A DNA stretch of 64,000 nucleotides, from positions 3,472,001 to 3,536,000 of the forward strand of contig OY992834.1 in NCBI GenBank assembly GCA_963921425.1. Reading direction: 5' to 3'. This document shows, piece after piece, positions 36,201-48,500 of the stretch; positions within the stretch are counted from its first letter, which is position 1, and each line of letters starts with the position of its first letter. Made by a program: the position numbers and the translations under genes. The notes under the pieces were generated by a model that did not search any database, had not been told where the DNA came from, and worked only from the letters and a program-made list of their open reading frames with translations. Source of the DNA: Dryas octopetala. Its lineage: Eukaryota; Streptophyta; Magnoliopsida; Rosales; Rosaceae.

Positions 36201-36945
36201 TCTGTCCAGAGTATAGTTATGTTTTCATTTTTTTTTTAAATCTGAAAAAGATTCAATAATCAATATATCAAACTGAATACTTCTCTAACATTATGGATAA
36301 AATAGCACCTAGATGGTTAGTTAGTATTTTTTTGCTGAGAGAAGTGAAGTTATGTTGTCTCACCCACAACTCCACAAGTGCTTCCTTTTACTTTTCCAAC
36401 TTCATGGGATGTCCCAAAAAGGACAATTTATTTGACTTTTTTTTTCGCTGATACATTAAGTTGACCTTTTATTGTAAAGAATTATGGCTTGCCTTAAAAA
36501 AAAAAAAAAAAAAAAATCTGTAATTGTTCAGTATAATTACAGTTAGCTATATATCACACACATACATGAGATTACTTGATCGGGTAAGAGCTAGTGGATT
36601 TGTTAGTTAGCTAGTTAGTTAGTAGTTGGTAAGAATTGACCCTATCTTGTTCTAAATTAAGCTGTAGAGCTAGTCGATTTCCACTATTCAACTAATACGT
36701 ACTCAGAGTGGATCTGATCTCCAAAGCAACACCAACATCAAATTAAAAACAAAAATGTGCGAGAAACTCTCAGAGTCACATATTTCGAGCAGTTTATTCC
36801 TCTAACCAAGCTAGCTAGTCTCAAGCACTGTGGCCAGGAGTACGTACTATAAAACAAAGTCCTCTGTTCAATAGTAGTCCAATCAACAGCACCCAAGAAC
36901 CAAAAACAGAAACAAAGACAAACCCAAAACCCAAAACCAAAAATA

Positions 36946-38571
36946 ATGGCCAGAAAAATGACATGCATGGGCGTCCATGCAGCTCTAACCTTGACAATTA
37001 TTCTCGTCACTGCCACCAATAACATTGCCATGGCCAATGACAATGAACTAGTACCCGCGGACAAATCCCAACTCAACAAATGGTTCCAGACCAATTTAGC
37101 ACAGAAGGCCACGCTTGACACTGCTCTTGCAGCAGCCGAGGCTAGACCCAAAGTGATCACGGTTAAGCAAGACGGTAGTGGCAACTTCAAGACCCTCACT
37201 GACGCCATCAATAGCATTCCGGATGGGAACACTCAACGAGTCCTTGTGAACATTGGAGGAGGAGAGTACAAAGAGAAAATAACAATCCCAAGAAACAAAC
37301 CATTTGTCACGTTAGTTGGATCGCCAAAGAATATGCCAACTGTCACGTTTGATGGCACAGCTGCGACGTATGGAACTGTGAATAGTGCCACCTTGATTGC
37401 GGAGTCCGACTACTTCGTTGCTGCTAACCTTATTATTAAAGTAATCAATTGTCCCACATGGAAATTGTTTTTGCTTTTATTTTTTGGCATTAAGGATTAA
37501 ATTAAACGGTTATTTATTTATTTTTTTTTTTGTAGAACACTGCGCCAAGGCCAGATGGAAAAAGAGTGGGTGCGCAGGCATTGGCAATCAGGGTGTCGGG
37601 AAACAAGGCAGCCTTGTACAATTGCAAATTGTATGGGTTTCAGGACACCCTTTGTGATGACAGGGGCTTCCACGTCTACAAGGACTGCTATATTGAAGGC
37701 ACTGTTGATTTCATCTTTGGAAGTGGAAAGTCTCTCTTTTTGGTACACATTTCCCCCAAAACTGGAGAGATTTTAATTTCATACATGTTGTGTACGTGAG
37801 AGAGATTATATACGTACAGAGTCCATTTTTGCTCACCATAAAAAGGTGGTGGTGAGCAAAACTGAATCCGCAATTGATATGTATGTGGGTGCATGCATGA
37901 ATTGCAGAACACTCAAATAAATGTGGTAGCGGATCCTGCGATGACAGTTATAACCGCACATGCAAGGGACTCTGCTGCGGAGGATACCGGATACTCATTT
38001 GTCCACTGCAGCGTAACAGGCGCTGGCACTGGCGCATATTTGGGTAGGGCTTGGAGGGCTTTTCCCCAAGTAGTGTATTCCTACACCAACATGGACAAGA
38101 ATGTTAATCCTGCAGGATGGAACAACGGCAACAACCCACAATATGAGAGGTAAGCAATTCGATCTTGTTCCTTTTTCTTACAACAATTAATGTTTTTTTA
38201 GATGAAATTATTTGTACGAACTACTGCATTGCATATTTGCATGTGTATCACATCTCTAATCAAGTAATTGGTCTTAGCCTCTATTAATTAAAGATATAGT
38301 ACACAATGTGGTAGCTCTAGAATTACTTCGTACGTGTATACGGATGGTGGTAATCATTTGATTTTGAGAATTACTTAAGTAAGTTTTGTATGGTATTAAT
38401 TGCAGGTCTGCGTTCTTTGGGGAGTACCATTGTATGGGTCCGGGTTCAAGTATGACTGGCAGAGTAAAATACACCAAACAGCTAACTGATGCACAAGCCA
38501 GACCTTTTCTCATCTTTGGCTACATTCAAGCTTCTAAATGGTTGCTTCCTCCTCCAATTTCGCAGGTGTAG
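36946..38571 (+). CDS. Pollen-type pectinesterase 2
   Basis: Four exons, 36946-37440, 37536-37742, 37908-38149 and 38406-38571, give 369 residues. It has a signal peptide, then [53 protein letters not shown] and the KWLLPPP end. All catalytic motifs of the pectinesterase family are intact. There is no inhibitor pro-domain and no Ala-Gly repeat; the equivalent site reads [13 protein letters not shown]. That makes it the better model for the ancestral copy. Length and motifs fit the PPME1 group. It is close to the inverted copy at 40893-42462. Confidence 0.92.
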
Positions 38572-39425
38572 GTTAGGAATATAGGAAATAGTACTACTTG
38601 GCTATGTGTTATATATAGGTGGGAATGCGATGAGCAAGCCACACGCATGTCTTATGAAAATGTGTACATGACCAATAAATCAAATAAATTAGAGAAATTT
38701 GTTAGAGTCTTCGATCTACACAAATATATTTGAGTATATTTTGAATACAGCTGGCTTCTCAATATGATAGGTAAAGAAAAATTAAGCTAGCTATATTACT
38801 ACGCATATTCAGGTCTTCAAGTTCAAAATTGCAAAACTTCATGAAAAACCCTGCATTTTCATTGAAAAAGAAGAGAACCAAGAAGCTAGGCAGTAGGCGA
38901 GAATGTAAATTATTCACAAAGAAAAAACATTGGAGGCTTTTTACGATCCTTTGAATATAATATGAATTGTTTTGACTTTGATGATCCATATCATGCCATG
39001 GATTAGGCGCTTAATTTTGTGGGATGAAAAAAAATACAAATTAAGAAGTAAGAACCGCATGATTATATAGTACTGCATGTACAATTACAAATATTGAATA
39101 CCAAAAGTACAAATGTTGAATACCAACGGTAATATGGTAAATACAAAAGCTACGAATGGATAATACCAAAGCTAATACAGATGTTTAATACCATATTAGG
39201 TATAAATGTACGTAGGACACCAAATGATGCAGCAGCCAAGTCTTTAACAGCTCATGCATCTTGGAACTACAAGAATATATTAATTAAGTGGTTGTCTCCT
39301 GATCACAAAGGATTTTGTTACATTTTGGAAGATGGCATGGCCTACAGGAAGTTGTATCTCATTTATGTTTGGCTAGCTGTAGAGTCCTATATTTACTAAT
39401 GTACAAGAGTCCTTGAGGGGCAAAC
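38572..39425. other. Spacer after pectinesterase 2
   Basis: 3' flank, then AT-rich DNA with short imperfect repeats of ATNTTGAATACCAAA/TACCAAAGCTA near 39090-39190. No gene is supported. Confidence 0.5.
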
Positions 39426-39860
39426 TGTTAAGCATATCAGTATATTACAAGATTGTACACGTGTCAATAGTTTTAGTAGTTATACTGTTAGTTTGATTGC
39501 AGCCTATGATAAGCTAACATGTGGATTAATTGTTAGCAGTCTGTTAGAGAAATGGTTAGATTTGTTAGCTGGGTTACTTCTCGGTGTTAGCTGTATAAAT
39601 AGATTTCAGATCCTTGTGGACCACAGCTTGACCATTAATGAAAAACCTGTAGCTTTCTCTTCTTCTATATTCTTTCTTTTTGTTCTTTCTTTTCAGTCTG
39701 TTAGCATGGTATCAGAGTGCAAGTTCGAACCTGATTTTTTCTTTCGCCATTGAAACACTCTCAAGCTTCAGTTGCGTTTGTGATTTGGTTGAAGATGAAG
39801 ATCGCAGATGAGATCTATGAATCAAGAGGGTGGTCGCAGCCATAGTTCTTCAAGAAGGTT
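39426..39860 (+). mobile_element. Copia-like LTR with primer-binding site, truncated
   Basis: A 281-bp LTR-like block runs 39426-39706, opening TGTTAAGC and closing TTAGCA, with TGTATAAATAG near 39590. Directly after comes TGGTATCAGAG (39707-39717), the usual initiator-tRNA primer-binding site of plant Copia elements. About 140 bp of leader follow, then no coding part and no second LTR. It is a truncated 5' end of an old element, unrelated in sequence to the complete Copia element at 45.2 kb. Confidence 0.7.
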
Positions 39861-40351
39861 CTTCAATTTCAGTTTTATATAAAATGGGTATGGTCTCTGT
39901 CTTTTTCTACAAATTTTGGTTGCAAGAAAGATCTTGTTTCTCAGTTGATGTAATTCCAATATATTTCTCTACAAACATAATTGAAGTGAGTGAATCCTTC
40001 TAAGCAAACGTGGTTGAGTGAATCCCAAATTAAAATACTCTCCCCCATATCATATAATTAAACCTCTATTTTCATCCCAAAGCTCGATAAGCCAGCTGCA
40101 TCACCAAAGTATATATGAATGATGAATACAAAAGGTAGGACTGTTGAGTACCAAAGATATGAATGTTACCTTTGACGCTCATTAGTTTTTAAAGGAACAA
40201 GAAATTTCCTTAAGGTGTTAAATTAAATATTAAAGTCAAAATTAATCATTATATATATAGTACATATCACTCTTTAAAATATATGCACCTGGCAAAAAAA
40301 AAAAATGTATGTTATCATGTCTCTTCAAGATGGAATCTTACATTTAAGCTT

Positions 40352-40585
40352 ATGTGTGGGATTATGTGTGGGATGGGGCGAATGGGCCCACTTCATATAG
40401 TTTTTAAACAATCCGAATTATATATTTTTTAGGTCTCTATTCATAGATCATCATTACAAAAAATTAGTTAAATTGAAAATCGTTGAATAGAGACCTAAAT
40501 AATAGACGGTTCGAATCGTTGAAATACTCCGTGGAGTGAGCCCTATGACGGATCCCACAAAAAAAATTATTTATGGGATCCCACA
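40352..40585. mobile_element. Small foldback MITE-like element
   Basis: The left end TGTGTGGGATGGGGCGAATG and AGTGGGCCC pair loosely with the right AGTGAGCCC-ATGACGGATCCC and GGGATCCCACA. The centre has AGGTCTCTATTCA and its complement at GAATAGAGACCT. Non-coding, with no clear target duplication found. Confidence 0.55.
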
Positions 40586-40892
40586 ATAAAAATAGAAAGG
40601 GTCTGATTATATATATATATATATATATATGCACAAAAGAGTCTGATCAGAATTACAAAAACAAAATTAATATATATATGCCTTTTGGTATCCACCATGA
40701 TTTGCCTGTGGCATGATATTCATATTGAGAATCCTGTGTTCAAAATACACTCAAATATATTGGTGTAGAGGACTCGTAATTTGAAACATAGTATTGATTA
40801 ATTTGATATATTGGTCATGTATAGCTTGCTCAATCGCATTCGCACCTATATATATATATATATATATATATAATACGTGGTGCCTAGCTAAC

Positions 40893-42462
40893 CTACAGCT
40901 TTGAAGTTGGAGGAGGAAGCAGCCATTTAGAAGCCTGAACATAGCCAAGGCTGAGGAAAGGTTTGGCTTCTGCATTCGTTAGCTGTTTGGAGTATTTGGC
41001 TCGGCCAGCCACGCTTGCACCCGGACCCATACTCTGGTATTCTCCAAAGAACACAGTCCTGCAATTAATACCATACAAGAATTACTTAATTAATTTCAAA
41101 ATCAAATAATTACCAAGGCCCCGAGACACTTATCAATTGTAAATTGTATACCATATCTTTAATAAAGGCTAAGACGAACTTGAGTAGTGATGTGATAGAC
41201 AATGCAATAGATCAAATAATTTTATCCAATTAAGAAAATATTGTTGCAAAAAAAAAAAAAAAAGGAACAAGATTTGCTTACTTCTCATGTTCTGGCTTGT
41301 TGCCGTTGTTCCATCCTGCAGGATTAACATTTTTGTCCATGTTGGTGTAGGAATACACTACTTGGGGAGAAGCCCTCCAAGCCCTGCCCAAAAATGCGTC
41401 AGTGCCAGTGCCAGTTACGCGGCAGTGGACAAATGAGTATCCGGTATCCTCCGAAGCAGAGTCCCTTGCATGTGCGGCTATAACTGTCAGCCCAGGATCC
41501 GAAATCACATTTAACTCAGTGTTCTGCAATGCATGAACGCAATTAAGTAGATATCAATTACATCATCAAATTATAACACGAGTCAGAAATATATATAACA
41601 TCTCTCTCACAACTATACGCTCATCTACATACAAATTAAAATTCATTGAGTTTTGGTGGCATTAATTACGTACCAAAAAGAGGGACTTTCCACTTCCGAA
41701 GATGAAATCAACAGTGCCTTCAATATAGCAGTCCTTGTAGACATGGAGGCCCTTGTCATCACAAAGGGTGTCCTGAAACCCATGCATTTTGCAATTGTAC
41801 AAGGCTGACTTGTTTCCTGACACTCTGATTGCCAATGCCTGCGCACCTTTTGTTTTTCCATCTGGCTTTGGCGAAGTATTCTACCAAAAACAAAAACGTT
41901 CAATCGAATCCATAATGCAAATTAAAAACAAACAAAAAAACATTTTCGATGTGGGACAATTGATTACTTTAATAATAAGGTTGGCACCAACGAAGTAGTC
42001 GGACTCCGCAATCAAGGTGGCACTATCCACAGTTCCATACTTGGCAGCCGTCCCATCAAACGTGACAGTTGGCATATTATTTGGCGATCCAAGTAACGTA
42101 ACAAATGGTTTGTTTCTTGGGATTGTTATTTTTTCTTTGTACTCTCCTGCTCCAATGTTGACAATGACTCGTTGAGTGTTCTCAGCCGGAATGCTATTGA
42201 TGGCATCCGTGAGGGTCTTGAAGTCGCCACTACCGTCTTTCTTCACCGTGATCACTTTGGGATTAGCCTCAGCCGCTGCAAGAGCAGGGTCGAGTGTGGC
42301 CTTCTGCGCTAAATTGGCCTGGAACCATTTGTTGAGTTGGGATTTGTCGGCGGGTACTAGTTCATTGTCATTGGCCATGGCAATGTTATTGGTGGCACTC
42401 ACGAAAATAATTGTCAAGGTTAGAGCTGCATGGACACCCATGCATGTCATTTTTCCGGCCAT
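40893..42462 (-). CDS. Pollen-type pectinesterase 3, inverted
   Basis: Four exons on the minus strand, 42462-41968, 41880-41674, 41523-41282 and 41058-40893, give 369 residues. Same architecture as pectinesterase 2: signal peptide ([16 protein letters not shown]), [59 protein letters not shown]. Catalytic Gln, both Asp, Arg and Trp are present. Exon lengths equal those of copy 2 exactly. It is the only member on the minus strand, so it arose by an inverted duplication or was turned afterwards. A reversed TATA lies 80 bp upstream. Confidence 0.92.
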
Positions 42463-43218
42463 TATTTTTGGTTTTGGGTTTTTTGTTTTTTGTTTTTGGG
42501 TGCTGTTGATATTGGAGCAGTGAATAGAGAGGGCTTTGTTTTATATGTAGTGACTTGGAGAACTTGTCGCACATTTTTGTTTCTAATTAATTTGAGGTTT
42601 GTACGTGTTGCTTGGGACTTCAAATCCGTATTACTTGAATACCGGAAATGCACTAGCTCTATACTTAATTTAGGACAAGATACGTTGAATTGTTAGTTAC
42701 TACTAACTAACAAATCTCATGGCCAAAAAAAAAAACTAACAAATCCACTAGCTGTCAATTAATGAGTACGTCCTGGTAATGGGTTCCTTAACCACAATAC
42801 ATGCATGTGTTAATTGCTCAAAAAAAGTACATTGCGTCTGTGTCCTGTGAATGGAAAATTGTGTAACAATATTCTAAGAAGGCCATAAATTGATGGTAAC
42901 CTTTAACTTTATAAAATTAAAAAATAAAAGAAAAATTTATACTGCATTTTTTTTTGGTTATAATAATTCTGCATTTATTAAGTCAAGGCTTGTAGAGCCT
43001 TTATCCTTACATTTGAGATCTTCGAATCCCTCCAATAATGTTTGATAAAAAGAATTTCACCTAATTAATATTCACTGATAATTTGACAATATGATATACT
43101 ATAAAGTAACAACATTACAAACAAATCGAATGACAATATTATTTTTTTGAAGAAAAAAAAACCCTAAAAAAAAAAATAAACCTTGAAAAACTTTTATATA
43201 TTATTCAACCTTGGTTTA
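42463..43218. other. Promoter of pectinesterase 3 and spacer
   Basis: The first 250 bp match the upstream regions of the other pectinesterases. The rest is AT-rich with A and T runs. No gene is supported. Confidence 0.5.
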
Positions 43219-43912
43219 TTACACACGAGTTGCACACCTCTCAAAACGGAAGAGAGTGCAGATATTTATCGACCTTACAACCAAAAGGAAATGCTGGAAA
43301 TAATTGAGCCAAGCAAACAACAGAAGAGATGGAGGTACAAGAAAAGACATATATAAAGGGTACAACTTACAATTCATCATGAGGACTATGCCCAGGCTGG
43401 TGATCTGCGTTGGCCTGAAGTTGGTCGAAGAGCAGCAACGCGACACCCTGAACAACCGGTGATTCAACACTGTCTACTTCTCGTACTTCCGTATTTTGTA
43501 ACTTTCACAGGCGTTAGGAATGTTCCATTGGGCCGTGCCCTCTGGATCTGTCGGCAGAGAGCAGACCAAGAGTTTTCCAGACTGCACGTTGCACAGCCTG
43601 GTGTAAATTGAGGGAATGTTCCATCGGGCTGTTGCCGCATGGTATTGCTGACTTGGTGCTCAATGAATCGGAACCTTGCCGCTTCTGAGAGCATCTGAAT
43701 GATCACAATCAACGATGCGGCAAGGCGTGATTTAGTTCATTGCGTCCCAGAGGGATTCGACGTAGGATTGATGACCTGCAGCATAACCTACCACGTAAGC
43801 GTTCACTACATCGATTGCGACTGTGATGGTAATGTTACCATAGTTTGTGAGATCGACAAGTAGAAAGCGCTGCGCCTCCAGTACATCTTCTCGTCAAAGC
43901 AGCACGGGTATC
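43219..43912 (-). pseudogene. Ribosome-inactivating-protein-like relic 1
   Basis: Conceptual reading of the minus strand shows parts of an rRNA N-glycosidase (ribosome-inactivating protein) domain, including the region around the catalytic Glu/Arg helix (EAARF motif, open segment 43712-43464). The frame is broken by several stops and shifts, the N-terminal part is missing (cut off near 43912 next to a transposon-like end), and the tail is in another frame. No functional protein can be made. Type 1 or type 2 cannot be told. A second relic with different parts kept lies at 54279-54690. Confidence 0.7.
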
Positions 43913-43913
43913 A

Positions 43914-44110
43914 ATACTACAAGAAATGTAATAGACATCGGTCAATAGACAACAATTCTTGTTTTGTCCGTTATCTTAATTTACCACACAACAGTTTTTA
44001 ACAAACCATTATATTAAGGTATATTATTCTATGGTATTTGATTTGATAATTTTTCCTAATAATTAACAGACAATAGTATTCCCTAGAATACTATTGTGTA
44101 GGACAAGTTT
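43914..44110. mobile_element. CACTA-like terminal fragment
   Basis: Opens with ACTACAAGAAATGTAAT and GACAACAATTC, like the ends of plant CACTA elements, and abuts the point where relic 1 stops. It contains a perfect hairpin, CAATAGTATTC and its complement (44071-44096). A reversed counterpart, with ACAACGGTTTT and ending GCAGTAGTG, sits near 54780-54858. Confidence 0.4.
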
Positions 44111-44234
44111 TACAAAAATAAAAAATTTTGCGAGTCTTTGTATTTGACAAACACACGTCTCCTTTAATGAAAAATTCCTCACACGGAAGTTTTTTTAAGT
44201 CAAATCCCTGACTTCACTTCACTATTTTGAGTCT

Positions 44235-44390
44235 TACATGACATTTATATATTGGATACTAAAAAATAAAAATAAAAACTCAAAAAGAAAAAGAAAAATT
44301 TTGTCCAATAAAATAATGACACGTCAGATGGTATAAAAATGTGGTATAAGAATGTGGTAAGTATAGCATTATTCTTAAGCATATTGTTAG
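44235..44390. mobile_element. MITE fragment, same family as at 61 kb
   Basis: Contains AAAAAATAAAAATAAAAACTC, TTTTGTCCAATAAA, GATGGTATAAAAATGTGG and AAGTATAGCATTATTCTTA, the reverse complement of the element at 60966-61168. One end is not clear. Confidence 0.6.
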
Positions 44391-44828
44391 AATGTTTGGT
44401 TATATCACTTATATGTTTATGAAATTTCAAATGCAACGCATAGCTCAATTATATTGAGCCACGTCAATCCTAATTAAAGACAATAGGTTCTTCAAAATAG
44501 AAAATTTTGGACCCCCTTACACGTCCTTCTGACCTCCGGAACACGCTTGACTTTTTTGCTGGCTAGATATCCTTTTCACATTGCCTGAATTGCGCAGTAT
44601 TTATAGTTTTCCAAAATTTTCTTGCTAAATAGTACGCACCTGTTGACTCTGTTGACCAAGGCTATGGAAAAAAATACCGAACTTAATTGGCAAAGAGTTA
44701 ATTCAATTTCCCTCTTAATTTGAACCCATCTTCTGAATCTATATAAAGGGGTAGTGACTACTGCTAATGGCAAGAATAACAAATTAAGAAGAAAAGTAGA
44801 CCTCATTGTCTAATTAAGATACCAAGTC
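44391..44828 (+). promoter_or_regulatory. Promoter block shared with LTP-like gene
   Basis: This block, with GGACCCCCTTACACGTCC, GTTGACTCTGTTGACCAAGG (W-box-like TTGAC pairs) and a TATAAA at 44742-44747, is nearly the same as the upstream region of the LTP-like gene (about 60875-61650). At about 44797 it joins sequence matching the 5' flank of transferase copy 1. So the second transferase sits behind another gene's promoter. Confidence 0.7.
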
Positions 44829-45244
44829 ATGGAAAGTAGACCTCTGTCACATATCACAGTTTTATGCCTTTTGTTTGCTGGTTTTCTTTCGTATATATTC
44901 AATCAAACCTCACATGGATCCAAGCCATTCTTTGTCTTCCAAGCTCACCAATGTCAACTCTCTACCAAGGTACTTAATTTTATTTTTTTATCCAGGTTTT
45001 TTTTTTATTATTTGGGAGAGGAATTTGAACTTGAAATCTTTATCAACAAATTTGAGAAAAATATGAGTAGACCAAAAACTAAGAATTAGAGGAACATATA
45101 TCCATCTTGTGTGAATGGGTGTCCTTCTTTTGTTCGATTTATCTATTAATTAATTGTTGTGGTTTGTTTAATTAAATGAATCTTTTGAAACAGAGCAACT
45201 CAAGCAGTCATGGAGACTTGCTTGAATCAGCTTTATCGGAGGCT

Positions 45245-45583
45245 TGTTGGGGTAAAACAGAATCGTAGTAAGAAAATTAAGAGATTTGTATGAGCGGAAA
45301 TGCATCAAAATGACTTTTCATTCATGAAGAAGAGCAATACAAAAGGATGAAGTTTTTCTTCTTGCTGCAGAGCTGCTGCTCCTACAGAGTTCTGATGGTT
45401 TTTCTCTTAGTTCAAGTATACTACAAACCACCTCCTATTACTAGGAAAAGAGACTTTTACAGAAATTTTTCTGGACATGTTCCCAGTCATTGAAATTCTA
45501 AAAAGCTTCTCTGACATACAGCTATTCTACCATACAAAACAATTAATGCTACTTCTTAAAATATTACAAATTAACTTCTAACA
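45245..45583 (-). repeat. LTR of Copia element (3' LTR)
   Basis: 339 bp, TGTTGGGG to CTAACA. The purine tract, read on the minus strand, lies beside it at 45584-45600. It differs from the other LTR at four positions by my count. Confidence 0.93.
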
Positions 45584-45590
45584 CCCCCTC

Positions 45591-48500
45591 TTAATTTGTA
45601 ATTTTCAATAGGTTCTTGAACTTCTCAAACTTCTCCATGGTGACTGCTTTAGTTAGAAAATCAGCTGGCTGGTCATTGGTATTGACGAACTCCATGCAAA
45701 TTTCTCCTTTGCTCACCAAATCTCTAATGAAATGATAACGAAGCTCTATATGCTTTGAGCGAGAATGAAAAACTGGATTTTTTGTCAATGCAATTGCAGA
45801 CATGTTATCACAGTAGATTGTTGTAGGCTCTTTTTGCTCCAGCTGCAAATCCTTGAGAATTCTTCTTAGCCAAACAGCTTCACATGCACTCTCAGTTGCT
45901 GCAATGTATTCTGCTTCTGCAGAGGATAAGGCCACTGATTTTTGCTTCTTTGAGCTCCATGAAATTACATTTGAACCAAGACAAAATACATAACCTGATG
46001 TACTCTTTTTATCATCAAGAGCACCTGCCCAGTCCCTATCAATGTAGCCAATTAGCCTGCAACTCTTCTCTTTTGCATATTTGATCCCTTGCTTCTTGGT
46101 TCCTTGAAGATATCTTAGAATTCTTTTTGCTGCTGTATAATGTGAATTCCTTGGCTCATTCATAAATCTGGAAACTAAACTCACCGAATGCATTATATCC
46201 GGCCTTGTGTTGGTGAGATAAATCAAGGAGCCAACCAAGCTTCTGTAGGTTTTGACATCCACTCTTTTTCCACCATCATTCTGCTCCAATTTTTCTTTCA
46301 AGGCCATAGGTGTAGAGACTGGTTTGCAATTTGCCATGTGAAACTTCTTAAGCAAATCTTCAATGTACTTCTCTTGAGAGAGGAAAATTTGTCCTCTGTC
46401 TTGTTTCACTTGGATTCCAAGGAAATATCTCATAAGACCCAAGTCAGTCATCTCAAATTTCTTCATCATCTTCTTCTTGAAGTCTTCTAACATTCTCATA
46501 TTTGAGCCAAAATATATCAAGTCATCAACATATAAGCAAACAACAAGCAAATCTGTACCTTCTTTCTTCACATAGAGTGATGGTTCGCTTGGACTTCTCT
46601 TGAATCCATTTTGATGGAAATAACCATCAATTTTGCTGTTCCATGCTCGAGGAGCTTGCTTTAATCCATACAGCGCCTTTCGAAGTCTATACACATTTTC
46701 TTCTTTTCCTTTCACTTCAAATCCTTGAGGCTGCTCAACATAGACCTCTTCTTCCAATTCACCATTCAAAAAGGCAGATTTTACATCCAGCTGGTACACA
46801 CTAAGCTCATATTGGGCTGCCAAAGCAAGAACAGTTCTTATAGTTTCCATTCGAGCTACCGGTGCAAAAGTTTCAGTGAAATCTATACCGGGCTGTTGGG
46901 AGTAGCCCTTTGCAACCAATCTGGCTTTGTGCTTTTGAATTGAGCCATCTTCATTGTATTTAGTCTTATAGACCCATTTCAAGCCAATTACTTCCTTTCC
47001 TTTAGGCAAATCCATAAGCTCCCAGGTTTTGTTCTTTCCTATCATTGCAATTTCTTCATTCATAGCTTTAATCCACACCTCATCATTTGTAGCTTCATCA
47101 AAAGTCTGAGGTTCGCATGAAAAGAGAGTAAAATCACATGATTCATAAACTTCACTTAAAGGTCGTACCTTCCTTGGTGGAGATTCTGCATCAGAATGGT
47201 CATGGCTCAAATTTGCAGCAGGTGATCTTGTAGGACTTGCTAATAAATCTTGCTGGGAGTTGCTCTGTTGATATGCTCCCACTTAAGATGATGATGGACC
47301 AGCAAATTCATAAGAGTTATCTGCTTGAAAAGAGTCATCACGCCATTTCCAAGCAGCCATTTCATCAAAGATGACATCTCTAGAGACCACAAATTGGTTT
47401 GTCTTTGGATTGAGCAACCGATATCCCTTGGATTCTTCGCTATAACCAATAAACACATACTTCTCACCTTTTTCATCAAACTTTTCTCTGCTTTTGGATG
47501 TTATTAGGCCATAAGCAATGCACCCAAACACTCTAAAATGATCAACCAGTGGCTTCCTTTTGTGACATGCCTCAAATGGAGTTTTGTTGCGTACCGCCTT
47601 TGTAGGAGAGCGATTAAGAATGTAAATAGCTGTATGAACAGCTTCAGCCCAAAGATTATTAGGGAGCCCTTTTCCTTTCAGCATACTTCTAGCCATTTCA
47701 ACAATGGTGCGAATTTTTCTTTCCGCCACACCATTTTGCTGTGGACTTCTACTAACAGTGAGTTGCCGCTGGATCCCATTCTCTTTGCAATAATTCATGA
47801 ATGGAGTGTATATAAATTCACCTCCACGATCTGTCCTTAAGGTCTTCATTTTGCAGCCACTTTGTCTCTCTGCTAGAGCCTTGAATTTAAGAAAGGTTGA
47901 GAATGCTTCTGATTTTTCACTTAAGAAGTATAACCACATCATCCTTGTGTAATCATCGACAAAAAGAATAAAGTATCTCTTATTGTTGAGAGATGGAGTC
48001 CTTGTAGGACCACATATATCAGCATGCACCAATTCTAAAGGGGCTTTAGCTCTCCATGAGGTTTTTGGAAATGGTAGCCTGTGCATTTTTCCATAGATGC
48101 AGCCTTCACAAATTCTCCCATCTTCTGCTATTTCAGGGAGTCCAATAACCATGTTCTTTTGCTTCAATAAGTGCACCCCCTTATAATTTAAGTGCCCATA
48201 TCTCAAGTGCCACAAGTAAGACATATCTGAGCTCTCACTTCTTAAAGCAAAGTTTTCGTCAAGTGGCATGACAAGAGGAAACACCTTATTTCTGGACATT
48301 TCAACTTTAGCCACAATCATGTTATTTTTCTTATCAACAATTTCACACTTTCCATTATCAAAATGTACTGAATAGCCTTTCTTTAATAGCTGGCCAACAC
48401 TCAAAAGATTTTCGGTTAAGTTTGGCACATATAGAACATCAGAAATTAATCTTTTGTTACCTCCCTTAGTGTGGACAGCAATCACACCCTTCCCTTGAGC

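Noticed and set aside
39493-39753. 86-codon open frame
   Set aside because: It runs through the LTR and primer-binding site.
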